DNA from: Daucus carota subsp. sativus
Taxonomy: Eukaryota > Streptophyta > Magnoliopsida > Apiales > Apiaceae
Direction: 5' to 3'
NCBI RefSeq assembly: GCF_001625215.2
Contig: NC_030387.2
Span: 7,406,501-7,470,500 of the forward strand
Length of the DNA: 64,000 nucleotides
This document shows, piece by piece, positions 37,629 to 50,072 of the stretch. Each line of letters opens with the position of its first letter. The stretch's first letter is position 1. The notes beneath the pieces are model-generated. The model was not told where the DNA came from. It made no database searches and worked only from the letters and a program-made list of their open reading frames with translations. Both the position numbers and the translations under genes were made by a program.

Positions 37629-39533
37629 TTTTAGTATTGGTTAATCAAATCGCTAAACAAACGTTTATCTTATCATTTTTCATAATTAAAAATTTATTTA
37701 TTTCATTTAAAATAAATAAGTAGTCATGAAAATTAAATAATAACTAAAATATAAAAAGATACATCTTTATACCTAATAATAGCATTCGTCGGGTTGTTCA
37801 ATCAGAATAAAACTAGGATGTGAGAGAAAAGAGGGTAACAATGAAATTTTGATGGTGTCATTCCAATCAACTTCATTTCAACTAATTTTAATCATAAATT
37901 TATATTTCATTTTCATATTCTTGAGTACTTTATTTTCTTGTCACTCATATTTATGTATTTATATAATATACACGGTATATTATTATATTACGTGTTTATG
38001 TAACGTTCTTAGTTAGACTTTTTGATCTGCAGAATGAATGACAATAATAGAATTTTGAGGTTTCTTTAGAAAGTTGTGGAAGTCAATGTTAAAGTAGATA
38101 CAGAAAAGTCTAATTTAATGGTTATTATTATTGAATATGAGGACGAAGTAAGAAAAAGCATATGAAGTTGGATTGTCGTTATCTTTCTTTTTTGGTTATG
38201 AAGGGCTTGGAATACCACATCTCAGTTTACTTTTAAAAAGGTGAAGAGATTGAAAAAGGAGGATACAAAGTCATGACGTAATCTGCACAGTTAGGGGATC
38301 CTCGAACTTGGAGTAAGCACAAGTTTGACCATAATGTACGTATTGATTCAAATACCTTCAATTTCATAGAAAGTTTCAATTCCACCATTTGATGAGGTTG
38401 AAGGTAAATTCCACAACTTTTATGCGTTTTACTTAATCATGTTACTTGTGTTAAATCGTGACGTTGCATGTACTTGGAATAGCCATTTACTTGTATCCTT
38501 AAATTTTACTTGATAACAGGTATTAAGATTATGTGCATGGTCAAAATATCCACAAGACAAGATGTTGGACTTACCACGAATGATGATGATCTTTGATCTA
38601 AAATCACTAAACTTGTGAAATATATAATTAATATTGTACCTATAAGCTGTTAGGCCTACATGTCTAGACCAAGAGAGTATGAAGTACAAAAAGGTAAGTC
38701 GCGGTTCTTTCTGTCTTTGAAATCCAAAATTTGCTCTTCCGATGCTTGATAGATATCGATTATCCCTTGTAGGCATGCCATTAGGGCCATGCTCACTTGA
38801 AATAAGGTGTTCCTTGATGATAAGTCAAATACTTCATATAATTTTATATAAGTATTGCAGCTGATCAACAAATGTCAAACTATCTGTAATATTCATTGAT
38901 CAGGTAGCCCGTTAATGGATGAGGTATTTTGTAACAAGTTAAGCACTTTTCATTTTAGCAATGGGCATAATAAGTTGATCAATTGATGTAGTTATATTTA
39001 ATCAATAGATGTGTAATTAGGATGACAAATTGTAAATATTCTAAGTTATGTAAATTGCTCAAGTGCGATGAATATCAATGATATAACAAGCTATCAATAG
39101 ATGAACAATAATGATTCATCAACTGCTAACAAGACTCATCAACTGCTAGTGAATATTGTACTATCAACTGATAAATATAGAAGCTATCAACAGCTAGTTA
39201 AGGAGATATCAATAACTACTCAAATGACTGATTTGAAGATTATCAATTGATAGAAATAGTATAGTGAATAAGAGAAATGTTACATGGGTTGTTCTAAAAA
39301 TTACATTAAACATTGTATTATGTATAGTAATTTTCTTCTTAAATTTATTATGCATTGTATTATCGTGATTTGTGATGTCCGTAACCTGTACTCAGTGAGC
39401 CTAACCAGTGAATATAGATGCAAGGTACATACAATTAATAACTGAAACAAATTAGGAGTAGTTTGTTTTTCTATAACGATACTAGAGGGTGTTGTTATAC
39501 GATATTTTTGAGGTTGTTTTGTATTCTAATCAG
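37627..39533. other. Gene-less AT-rich stretch
   Basis: No gene was recognised. Around 39100-39260 the words ATCAACTGCT, CTATCAACTGAT and ATCAATTGATAG recur several times, a loose local repeat of unknown origin. Confidence 0.45.
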
Positions 39534-40743
39534 ATGAATAAACAAGATTATCTCGCCGGGAAAATAACAGAGGTCCATGTAATAGACTCACAAATTAGAG
39601 CCTTCTCCAAAGTGTATCATGCTCAGATCGATCAGACTAGACACAGCGTAGCAATAAAAGTCATTAGTAAACAAAAGGTGATCTCACGTGCATATTAAGC
39701 GCGAGATTTCTATCACGTGACGATTAAATCATCCAAATGTTTTACGAATCCAACAAGTCATGACAACAAAAACTAAAATATACTTTCTACTTGAATTTGC
39801 TAAAGGTGATGAATTGTTCACCAAAATAGCCAACGGACGTTTCGACAAAGATCTCTATCGTAACCATGACTTAAAGCCGGAGAATCTTCTCCTGAATGAA
39901 AAATGGAATCTGAAATTCATGGATTTCAGACTTTATGTTTTATCCGATTCGGTCCAATCTGATGAACTTTTGCACACACTATGTGGAAATCCTGCTTATG
40001 TCACTCCTGAGTTACAAGAAAAAAAGGTTACAAAGAAGAGATAATGTTGATATTTGGTCATGCGACATCGTTCTGTTGGTGTTAATCGCTGGTTATTTGC
40101 CATTAAATGATCCTAACTTAATGGTCTGGTATCGAAAAATCTATAAATGTGAATTCCATTTTTCGAAATAGACTTTCCCGATTTAAAGCGGTTATTGTCT
40201 CAACTTCTCGATACAAATCCTGGCACAAAGTTTACTGTTGACAGAAGTATCAACGATCCTTGGTTTCGAAAAGGTTACAAAGAAATTAAGTTCTATGAAG
40301 AACACATGGAACTGAAAGATCACGGTGACAAATATTTAAATGCATTCGACATCAGTTCATATTCATGTTGCATTGATTATCAGGTTTGTTTAAAGATTTG
40401 GATAGTTGGGTAAGAAGGGAGCGGTACTTATGGGTCGAGCCTCCTTAAAAGATAATTGAGAAGATTGAAGAGCTTGCAAGACGGTGAATTTGAGGATTGT
40501 AAAAAGTCATAGTTGGGGTGCGAATATTGATGGACACAATTATGATTTCAGTATGATTGCTAGGATTTATCGATTAACACATGAATTTGTTGTGGTGGAA
40601 ATAAACAGAGTAACAGTTGGTACGGAAAACTGCAAAAATGTGGTAGGACAAATTAATACCTCACATAAATTGTTTACCAAACCTCTGTCGAGAGAGGTAG
40701 TGAAGACAACTAGTTGGGAACTGGGACTAAAATCCATTTATTA
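39534..40743 (+). pseudogene. CIPK (CBL-interacting protein kinase) pseudogene
   Basis: Broken frames read through a whole CIPK: a degraded Gly loop with KVYHAQI and SVAIKVISKQKV, then TKTKIYFLLEFAKGDELFTKI, HDLKPENLLLNE, a degenerate MDFRL for [35 protein letters not shown] and DPWFRKGYKE. After the kinase comes the NAF motif (LNAFDISSYS), diagnostic for CIPKs, and a phosphatase-interaction-like tail (YRLTHEFVVVEI). Stops fall near 39696, 40042 and 40169. About 20 residues before the catalytic loop are deleted, so LYR runs straight into NHDLKPEN and the HRD context is lost. No introns are seen, so it derives from an intronless CIPK or a retrocopy. Confidence 0.85.
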
Positions 40744-41880
40744 AATTATTTAGTAATGGTAACCCAAACTTTGCTCTAGTAAGTTATTAGTATAAAGGTT
40801 TAATGGGTAATAAGAAGTTACTAGATAATTGTAGATATTGACGTAGTTGGTCCCAACACGTGGTGTCAATATCATCCGTATGTGCGAAGATTGAGTTAGA
40901 CTCTTAATTAAATGTTTTGACTATATTGGTAGTGTGTTGAAATTAATCGAAACACACTAAAAAAATTCACCTACATGTACTTAAAAGTGATTCCGCTTCT
41001 TACGGGAGTTATGGATTTACTTTCAAGAGAGTTCAAGAGAACATGAGCATGAACACATGGGTATAATAGTGCAAAACATTTGAGAATTACTACTTGGAAC
41101 ATTAAAACAATGATAGGTTCAACATTCTCCGATTTATTGTACAGATGACTAGTTTAAAGCTAAGGCAACTAGAATTCTGATAAACTTTGAGATGCTAGTA
41201 CTAAGAAGAGGTTTAAATCAAAAGATACCTTTATTATTTGTCTAATTTTGTTAAGACTATTGCTCCTATAAACAAAAGTTGGGGATTGTTGAATTGTTTT
41301 TTTATAAAACTAATAAAATGAAAAAGATATTTGTGAAAAAATGTTATATATCTTTAAATATTTTATATCTGAAGGAGGTGAGAAAATAAAAGTTGAAGAT
41401 AATGTGCGATTTTTCAAAATGAAACTCCTAAAATTAAATGGCTATATTTATTGGCATAGTCATAAATTGAATTAAAATTGAGGAGTTACATTTCTTGAAA
41501 ACATATTATATATAAAGACATATTTTGTATATAATATACGAGATACAGAGTTGTCTGAGTTTTCCTATAAAACAATACCTTTACACAATTATCAATTCTC
41601 GTTCTTAAATAATTAGGAAGGAGATGAATATTGCTAGTTGTCATCATTCACGCCTTGTTGTATCTTGTAGGAATAATTTCGCTAGTAATCTCTTAGCAAA
41701 TTATCAAACAATTGGGGCGAAATAAATTCTTAAAAAAAGTGATAGTATAACACCTCAAAGCAATTTATTTTAATTATTTTTGCAGAAAGTTGGTGTTCTG
41801 AAAATTCCCTCTACCAATTGCTTGATCAACAATTTTAAGAATTTATTGTGCCAGTGATGGAAATGTAGTCTCTCAAATTG
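40744..41880. other. Gene-less stretch upstream of copia remnant
   Basis: No gene is visible. A TGTTGAATTG at 41288 after AAAAGTTGGGGAT, and promoter-like TATATAAAG near 41510, could belong to a decayed copia 5' LTR. I could not match it to another LTR. Confidence 0.35.
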
Positions 41881-43180
41881 ATGAATCAAGATATGGTGAA
41901 ACTCGATAGGTTTGATGGAGGCAATTTTTCGCGTTGGCAAGACAAGATGAAATTTCTTCTTACGTCGTTGAAAATTTACTATATATATCCACGACCTGGA
42001 TCTGTCACCTATGCTTGAGAAGCCAAAATCAAGTAAAGACGGTGTTCTTCCAGATGAAGCCAAAGTTGATGGATTGAGGAAGTAACTTAAGTTGAGGGAG
42101 GAAGATGAACTCTTATGTCGTGGACATGTTCTCCATACTCTCTCGGATCGTCTCTATGACTTCAATAGATGAAAATGGGAAAGGAGAATTTAAGAGCCCT
42201 TCAAGTGCATGAATTACAAGTGATTGTGTCTAAACTTATTTATTTCGAAATTGAAATTTCGGAGGCTTTTCAAGTTGGTGCTATTATTGCAAAATTACCA
42301 CCATCATGGAAAGAATTCAGAAAAAAACTGATTAGAAAAAGTGAGGATATTTCTTTGGAACAATTACAGAAAATTCTTCGTATCGAAAAAGAATCTCTTA
42401 AAAGAGATGTGGGAATTTCTTGTCAATTTGACTCCAAAGTTAATATCATTGAGGGAAATAATTTTATACCGAAAAATCATTCCTTATAAACTAAACAGAA
42501 TAAGGAACAATTCAAAAATAAGGGTAATAATTTTAAGAAAAAGGGAGATTGCGTTGTTTGTGGTAAGCCTAGACATTTTGCAAGAAATTGTCGCTTTTGG
42601 AAAACTCTAAAAAAGGCTACTGCAAATATTGTTGAGGAAAAGAATCTGGCTGCCATGATATCCGAGCTTAATTTAACTTTGACGAATCAGGGTTGGTGAC
42701 TTGACTCTGGAGGAACCTTTTATGTATGCAAGGATAGGTCATTGTTCAAAACATTCGGGCGAACTTGTTTGTTAAAAAGGTACAAATGGGTAATACTACA
42801 TGCATTAACATTGCCGGTTATGAACACAAGTGGCAAAAAGTTGACTCTTTTTAATGTTTGTTTGTCCCTGATATGAGAAAAAAATTATTTTCAGTTGAAT
42901 TTTTTTTTTTTGTAAGTTCAGTTGATTAACTTTGTAAGATATGATTTCGAGTTATTTTTTAGAGTGACAAGTTATCTTGTCCAAAGATGGTACGTTTGTA
43001 GGAAAAGGTTATGGATCTATTAATATGATTAAATTTTCTCTTAATAATGAAAAAAAATCTTCTGTTTATATGGTTGGGTCCTCTTATTTTTGGCATGACC
43101 GTTTAACACATGTAAGTTTTAATTCTTTGCAATAGATGAAGAAACCGAGATAATAAATTTTACTGATGTACTTGATAATT
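41881..43180 (+). pseudogene. copia retrotransposon gag/protease region, decayed
   Basis: The plus strand starts MNQDMVKLDRFDGGNFSRWQ, a copia gag N-terminus. It continues in other frames through a gag domain (AIIAKLPPSWKEF, LEQLQKILRIE) and a CCHC zinc knuckle (CVVCGKPRHFARNC near 42552-42595). A protease-like LDSGGTFYVCKD follows near 42702, then a pre-integrase FWHDRLTHVSFNSL near 43090. Many stops and frameshifts show it is dead. Its continuation is probably the integrase fragment near 47230. Confidence 0.8.
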
Positions 43181-43229
43181 AGGTATTAGTGGGCCAATTC
43201 TTGATTCTTAAATTCTATCAAATATATGC

Positions 43230-43740
43230 ATATATTAAAAACAAAGGGGGAGGGAGAGACGCGGGAGGGAGGGAGAGAGAGAGAGCGCATCACACACATC
43301 ACATCACACGCATCACGAAGCATCACACACATCACATCACACAATCACGAAGCAGATCACATATAATATAACAAATTAAGATCACAGTAAGATATATAAC
43401 AAACCAGAGCATCACACACATCGCATCTATTTGAGCACAATCACGAAGCAGATCACATGTAATATAACAAATCAAGATCACAATAACATATACAAATCAG
43501 ATCACAATAACAGGCATCAGATCTGAGAGGGAGCAAGGAGAGAGAGTAAATGATTACGAACATCACATCTATTTGAGCACTAAACGATAACGAAGCAGAT
43601 CACACAAATCAGATCACAGTAACATATAACAAATCACATATAGGCAGCAGATCTGAGAGGGAGCAAGGATACGAAGCCATTAAATCAGGCAGAGCTAAAG
43701 GGAGAGATGAGAGAGGGGAGGAGAAAGGGAGAGTACCTTG
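43230..43740 (+). repeat. Irregular ATCAC-rich and GA-rich repeat block
   Basis: A GGGAGGGAGAGAGAGAG stretch opens the block, followed by many CATCACACA and GAAGCAGATCACA words in irregular array. Two longer units repeat (GCAGATCACAT with ATAACAAAT, near 43330-43510), and CAGATCTGAGAGGGAGCAAGGA occurs twice (about 43517 and 43649). It is non-coding. Confidence 0.75.
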
Positions 43741-44663
43741 ATTAGGTTACTCAATAGCCACATGTGACTAAATGAGTGAGTCTTTCACTTAAATTTTCTC
43801 ACCGTCACAGATAAAACGTGTTCATCCATCTACTCCTGCCATACATCATATAAATACCATTTGACGAATTAATAATGGTGATTTCGGCATAGCATAAAAA
43901 TATACAAGAGAGTGATTAAAAAAAATTGATCGAAGTGTGTGTGAGAGAGATTGATATATAAAATGTTTGTTTGCAAGAAAAATTTTGTGTATGTGTGATG
44001 GATTGATGCTTTAAGAGTTTTTAACCTTCTGCGCTCGTACTTGAACAATGCTCACTTAGTGCTCACTAATTATGTGATTATTGAAACAAAAAATCTTTTG
44101 GAGTTCTCTTTTTCCAAACTTCTTCTAAAATAAAATAGTACTCAATCTTAATTAATGTTGAATCCTACTTTATTTTTTTAGTTCAATCCCACAACTCAAT
44201 ATGGAATCAGTGTATTATATCTAAGCATAATGCATATTACCTGGTGTCCATTTTGTGTAATAACGTCAGGTTGAACTAATTTTGAGGGGAGAATGTTAAG
44301 ATTTTTTTTATTATCATATTTCTTGATAATCGTGTGCTATTTATGCAGGCATGATTTTTCATCAATGTCTCACATAAATTCTAAGCAAGCTCAAGCCTGC
44401 AACACCAGTAATGAGGTCTGTAATAAAGGTGTGCCCTGTGCTCTTTCTTCCGCCATGTCATCTTTGCATTGTATTCCATCCTTTTATTATTCTCTGTCAT
44501 CTTCCACAAATACACGCCACCATGCATATTTGACAAAATTAGGCAGTATGTTGTTAAAAAGCAACACTACAATACTTAAGATTTGTGTGAGTATGTATAT
44601 CACAAAATATGAATCAAAACACACAAACACACACACACACAGATTTATATATATATATATATA
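43741..44663. other. Repeat-derived stretch, possible copia 3' end
   Basis: TTTTGAGGGGAGAATGTTAAGATT at 44280-44303 looks like a copia polypurine tract followed by an LTR start, but the far end of that LTR was not found. The 123-codon ORF at 44293 is unlikely to be a gene. Confidence 0.4.
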
Positions 44664-45010
44664 GGGGGGAGATCCTAAGAAAACCTAACTTATCGAGAAA
44701 ATCAAGGAACTCATTTATTTACCGTTGCATTTTGGTCTATTTACCGTTTCATTTTGGTCTAATGGCTATTATGATTAGGAGATTTAGTTAAATTTGAAAA
44801 TAAGGACATAACTGAAACTTGACACTATAGCTAGTTATTGCACAAATACAAATTTCATGATTGGTGGGGATTTAATTTGGTAACATTTAATTACAAATAT
44901 GCAAGATTGCCCCTCTTAATTTTAAATTTAATTGTATATTCTATTTTATTAATTAACGGCATCTAAGAGGGTTTCTCGGTTTTCTTGATAATGGAGTTTT
45001 CTCTGAAACC
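44664..45010. mobile_element. Possible terminal-inverted-repeat element at a (TA)n site
   Basis: A (TA)n run (44646-44663) abuts GGGGGGAGATCCTAAG. The words GAAAACCTAACTTATCGAGAAAA at the left and a related inverted AGAAAACTCCATTATCAAG at the right (about 44985-45005) suggest imperfect ends. The layout resembles the larger element at 52621. No right-hand (TA)n remains, so the boundary is tentative. Confidence 0.45.
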
Positions 45011-45704
45011 TTACTCAATTTACATACACACGTATGTTTCTGAACTAAATTATAATTTTTGTTTTGGATGATGAGTTGGTGTTCAGTTGTCTGTACAAAC
45101 ATATAAATAGTAAACACTATTTGAAATATATGACCATACATGGATTGTGGAAATGCAGAAATAATAATCAGTGGGGAAAAAACCAGTCAACAAACTCAAA
45201 TACAAGGCTCGAAAGAAAGAGGCTGAGATGGAATGATTTCACAAATTTTTACTAGTTAATCATCTTCTCATATGCTAGATTTAATTCTCATCAATTATAA
45301 TTTTTACAAGTTAGAACATTATTCTTATGATAGATTTGATTATTTTCAATAACTATACCAATCATATTAAAAGTGAACAAATAAATAGATATGCTACTAG
45401 TGTTCTTGGTGGCTCCGATGAATAAATAATTAGAATGTTAAATTATGTTATTAAAAGTAGCTTTTTGTATATTGTTGTTGTTGTTTTTTATGAGAACCTG
45501 TGCTGTAGTGGTTTGCTGATAATTTAATGGAGTTCTTTATAAGTAGTCAGATTATAGCTGAAAGAATGATATCACGTTTCTGGATGTTTTGTCTTAAATT
45601 ATGCAAAAGTGTTTATATTAGTTATCTCTGTAAATGAAGGGTTTTGAAAAACTGGTCTTACCAATCGATTTCATGATAATAAACAAATAACCAAAGTAAT
45701 GATA
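45011..45704. other. Gene-less AT-rich stretch
   Basis: No feature could be supported here. Confidence 0.45.
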
Positions 45705-45712
45705 CATTTTAG

Positions 45713-46792
45713 CAGGCCCGGTTCTGAGGGTAGGCCAGAGGGGCAATGGCCTAGGGCTCAAGACTAGGAGGGGCCCAAAATTATTAAGTTATTCAATTAT
45801 ATTACTTTTTTGTCAAAAAATTATTATTTTCATTTATATTATTATTTTTAATGTAGAAAATATTAAAATTATTTTTGTTAAAATAATTATTATTTTTAAG
45901 TTATTTTTTTTACATAGAAAATATTAAAATTGATTAACAAAATAATTAAATTAATAAATAATAAAAATGAAAGAAAATATTAAAAGGCAAGAGATCTTGT
46001 CGATAAGAAAAAATTGATACACAAGAAATAATACAACAGATACATAACACATTACACACCCAAATACTCAACCCAATTTTATTTCAGCGCTGCTCGTCTC
46101 TCCTTCTCCCCTCATCTCCATCCCTTCTGTCTCCATTAAATCTAAATACTTCCGAAAAACAAGGCGTTATAACCATTAAATCTCTTGGAATCTTCATATA
46201 TTCTTAACTATGACAACTATTTCTTTCTACAATTTGAATAGAGATAAGTTGTAGTTGGAGGTGCATCACTTGTGAGTTTTATCATCTATGAATTGAAGTT
46301 ATTCAGAGATTTTGCAATTGATAAATCAAGGGTTTCTTGGTCATCAATGATTTTGCATCTCGGAAAACTCGTAGAACTTATTTTTTATGAAATGTTAGAT
46401 TGTGTATTATGTCATTACTTATAAATTATTTGAAACTTTTTTGTAATATATTTTAGTAAAAATTTGATGATTCGAATATTTTCAAATTTTTTAAGGGTTC
46501 AGGTCCCTGACATATCATTGTCAGGGACTGTTTAGTTAGCCTACAGTTCTTGGGCCGTTGGATGAATATCCAGCGACCAGGATTATATTAAAATTTTAAC
46601 ATGTCCAGCGTTTTTTTACCGCTGGACCGGGATCTTCTCATGGCCGTTGGATATTCATCCAACGACTCAAAACCTGTGTGTTACTTAACTCCTCCACAGT
46701 CATTAATGATTGTGGACCGCTACCCATTTTTTAAAAAGGGTCCCAATTTTTTTTTTTTGCCTAGGGCCCCCGAAAGTTCAGGATCGGGCCTG
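45713..46792. mobile_element. hAT-type non-autonomous element
   Basis: A 1080-bp element with terminal inverted repeats CAGGCCCGGTTCTGA / TCAGGATCGGGCCTG is flanked by a perfect 8-bp duplication, CATTTTAG (45705-45712 and 46793-46800), the hAT signature. The interior is AT-rich. It includes two shorter palindromic segments, GTCCCTGACA...TGTCAGGGAC near 46505 and GCCGTTGGAT...ATCCAACG across 46555-46670, the latter perhaps another insertion. Confidence 0.92.
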
Positions 46793-46800
46793 CATTTTAG

Positions 46801-47229
46801 GACTTATGATAGATTACCATGTTATAGCTTTTATAAATTTAAGACTTAATAATCAATTTAAAGAGTTGTGTGATAGTATAAAAAATAAAAACTCTGTTAG
46901 TTGTTGCTAGTTTCTCTCTTCGATTAATAATATCTAGCTAAGTTGTTCTTGACATTGAGCTTGGATTGTCTTATGTGCACATAAGTGAGCTAAATATAGG
47001 ACAATAAGCTACTTTAACACTTTAAGAAAGATACTATTAGTGACAACTAAACAACAATACCTAATCACAAATTGGAAAGCACCAAGAAAACCGTAAAACC
47101 AAAAATGATATTCAAATTTGCATAGATTTCATTTAGATATAAGCATCAGTGGTGGTGAAGAAATATTTTTCAAGTGTAAAAAAGGATGCTAAAATTTTGG
47201 ATTTAATATATTGATATTTTATTAGTAGA
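46801..47229. other. Gene-less stretch
   Basis: AT-rich, with no supportable feature. The right part may belong to the copia body that follows. Confidence 0.4.
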
Positions 47230-47675
47230 TATTTGAATGTGTATTTGCCGAGAATAAAAAATGACGCATTTGAGATGTTTAAAATTTATAAAACTGAGGT
47301 TGACAAATAACTTGAGAAAGATTGAAGTGTTAAGATCAGATAGAGGTGATCAATATTTTATGCATGATTTTAATGTATTTTGTGAAAAATGGAATCATTC
47401 ATCAATCTAGTGCACCATGTACTCCTCAACAAAACATACTTGCTGAGGAAAAATAGAACCCTTGGTGAAATGGTTAATTGTATGCTTAGTAAGTCAAAAT
47501 TTTCATTTAATCTGTGGGGTGAAGCATTATGTTATATTCATAAAAGGATTGTCTCACTAAAAACAAAAAGGTTACCTTACGAGATTATAAAGGAAAAAAA
47601 TCCATATATTTCATATCTTTAAGTGCGGGGTGTTTGGCATATTACCTAGTGGTTGATCCCAAAAGAACTAAACTT
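47230..47675 (+). pseudogene. copia integrase core, first part
   Basis: Broken plus frames read AFEMFKIYKTEVD, VLRSDRGDQYF, ERNRTLGEMVN-like and NLWGEALCYI, the retroviral-type integrase core of copia elements. The last frame runs to the junction at 47675, where a CACTA element interrupts it. It resumes in phase at 51073. Confidence 0.8.
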
Positions 47676-48480
47676 CACTACAAAAAATCCCTGAATCACC
47701 AATGAAATTTCCCAACAGAAACAATTTCGTGTTAATTTCTGAACGGAATACTGACCATTTTTTCTGCAGGAGAAGGTCAAAACGTCAACAACAGATTACG
47801 AATGGTTTACTAACTAATATTTACCAACGGAATATTTCGTTGGGACACGGGGGCGCCAAAAATATCCCCCTAAGTTGTAGTGACAGAATTATCAACCGAT
47901 TACCAACGGAAAACTTAGCATCCGAATACCAACAGACTTGTTACAGATTAGCGACGGAATTTCCGTTGGTAACTTGGTGATGAATTCGTCATTATTTTTG
48001 TTGGTAAATCCATTGCTAATCTATCAATAAAATGATAAGCTAAGTTGCAAATAACATATTATTATAACTGTTGGTAAGCCGTTGGTAAAGGAGATCAGTC
48101 ATCATTTTATCCGCTGGAAATTCGATGGTAAAGTACATCTGTTAACATTTTTACGTTGAGAATATGTTGATAAAATAGATCGGTCAGCATTTTTCATTTG
48201 GGATAATGCTGGTAAAGTAGGTCAGTCATTTAATTCCGTTGACAATTCGTCAGTATTCGAAACATACTAAAAGTTTCAGCAGACAGTTTCATTATTTCTT
48301 TCTTTGGTTTTTACAGTTCCAACACCTTATTTTCTCTCTAATGGCATCCGAAAATAGCTGAAATTTCACCTCAATTCCTCCCATTTGCATAGAAGCTTTA
48401 CTTTATTCTTGTAAAGTAGTAATTAATTTCTATAATCATATTATTGTTGTTAATAAATTTTTATGTAAGTGGTCTCGAAA

Positions 48481-49404
48481 ATGAATAATAACCGATCTTG
48501 GATGTATGAGAGGATTGATTATAAAGGATATTTGAATTCTCTATTTATTTTTGGTGTGGAAGAATTTATGAATTATGTTATATCTCAGCCAACTTCTATA
48601 GGTGGGACAAGTATATAATGTCCTTGTCCAAAGTGTAAGAATCGAAAATTTTGTAATGGAGATATGGTGAAGCTACATATACATACTCAAGAATGGATTC
48701 GTACCATGTAAGATTATTATGTATGGTATCATCATGGAGAGTCATACATTTATAATGGAAATGATGAACATCGTTCAACATATTATTCAAATATATCACG
48801 GGGCACAAATTATTCAAATATCTCAAGGGGCACAAATTCAACTCCGGCCGATATTTATCTTGTTACACATACAGTGAAACATGACAAAAAGACCTTTGTT
48901 ACCAAGAAAGCAGAACAAGTATATGTGAATAGTAGTATGACTTTGTTTCAAGCAGTACCGTTGTTATTTGTATTTTTGTTTTCTCATGTTGTTTTTGCTT
49001 AAAAATTTATATTGTGAGAAGTATTCTATTTCTTTTACAGAAAAGGGTTGAGAAACTACGTGAGGAACGTTCGGCACCTATTGAAGGTTCTGATGAATCT
49101 AAAGTTGTTGATGAAGACCAATTGTTTCTTGAGGTTGTTGGAGGACTAGACAAAAAAAAACAAAGGTTATGGCCTTGGTTCATTGCAAAGAGTTATTTAT
49201 GAACCAGAAACTAGGGGCACTCGTTACAGGGGCTCCAACTTCAACAATGAAGAATACAAGCAAATGCAGTTGGATCTACCGGACATGAACAACCAAGTGA
49301 AGGAATTGCAGGAGCTGAAAAACCAAGAATTTGAAGAGATGAGAAAGCAAGAAGAGGTGAAGAGCCAACTTGCTATGGTGTTTAATAATCGGAATGGAAA
49401 TTGA
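48481..49404 (+). pseudogene. CACTA transposase-associated remnants
   Basis: The first part reads MNNNRSWMYERIDYKGYLNS with CPCPKCKN soon after, the transposase-associated N-terminal domain of plant En/Spm elements, but with a stop near 48617. The second part (49014-49404) reads DQLFLEVVGGLDKKKQRL, then after a frameshift near 49185 VIYEPETRGTRYRG and a coiled-coil tail. This is the C-terminal region of plant Ptta/En/Spm proteins. The DDE core between them is absent. Confidence 0.8.
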
Positions 49405-50072
49405 ACATTAGTTTAAAAAAAATGCCTGCCTTTTATATATTATGTATTAAGTTTGTATGACTTATGACTTATAAATTAAATTTGGATGCTTGGATGTTGC
49501 TTTTGCTTGTTAATTTATGTTATTTTTTTTATTTAATTAAGTAATTTATTTTAATAATTTTATTAATTGGATAATAGAGGGATGTCGAAAAGATTTAAAT
49601 GTACCCATTAAAATTAAAAAATTATTTTAATACAGTTTTGCCAACCGTTTTTACCAACAAAACGTAACTGAAGTATATACAAATTAAATTTTAATCTTTA
49701 TTTACAACTTCCCAACGGAAAGATGAAGCAAAATTGTAGGCATTCTGTTGGTAAAGTTACCAACCGAATGTCATTTTGTTGGCATTATACCAACAGATTT
49801 ATGTTTGTTGGGAAGTTAACAACGGAAAAATTATAGGCATTCTATTGGTAACGTTACCAACTGAATGGCATTCTATTGGCATAATACCAACGAATTTATG
49901 TCTGTTGGGAAGTTACTAACGGAAAATTCATTAGATATGAATTTCTTTTTAAAGTCAACAGCCTCTTAATCTATTGGTAATCGGTTAAAACATTACCATC
50001 GGAATATATATTTCATTGGAAAAAATTTACCAATGAGGATATGAATAACAAATTTTTTCGTTGGCAATTGTC

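Noticed and set aside
43246..43740. CRISPR-like or satellite array
   Set aside because: Repeat words are irregular in length and spacing, and a CRISPR array is not expected in plant nuclear DNA.
44293..44664. 123-codon plus-strand ORF with a hydrophobic start
   Set aside because: It resembles no known protein and follows a copia-like polypurine tract; chance reading of LTR sequence is more likely.
46601..46849. 82-codon plus-strand ORF
   Set aside because: It crosses the terminal repeat and target site of a hAT element, so it is not a gene.
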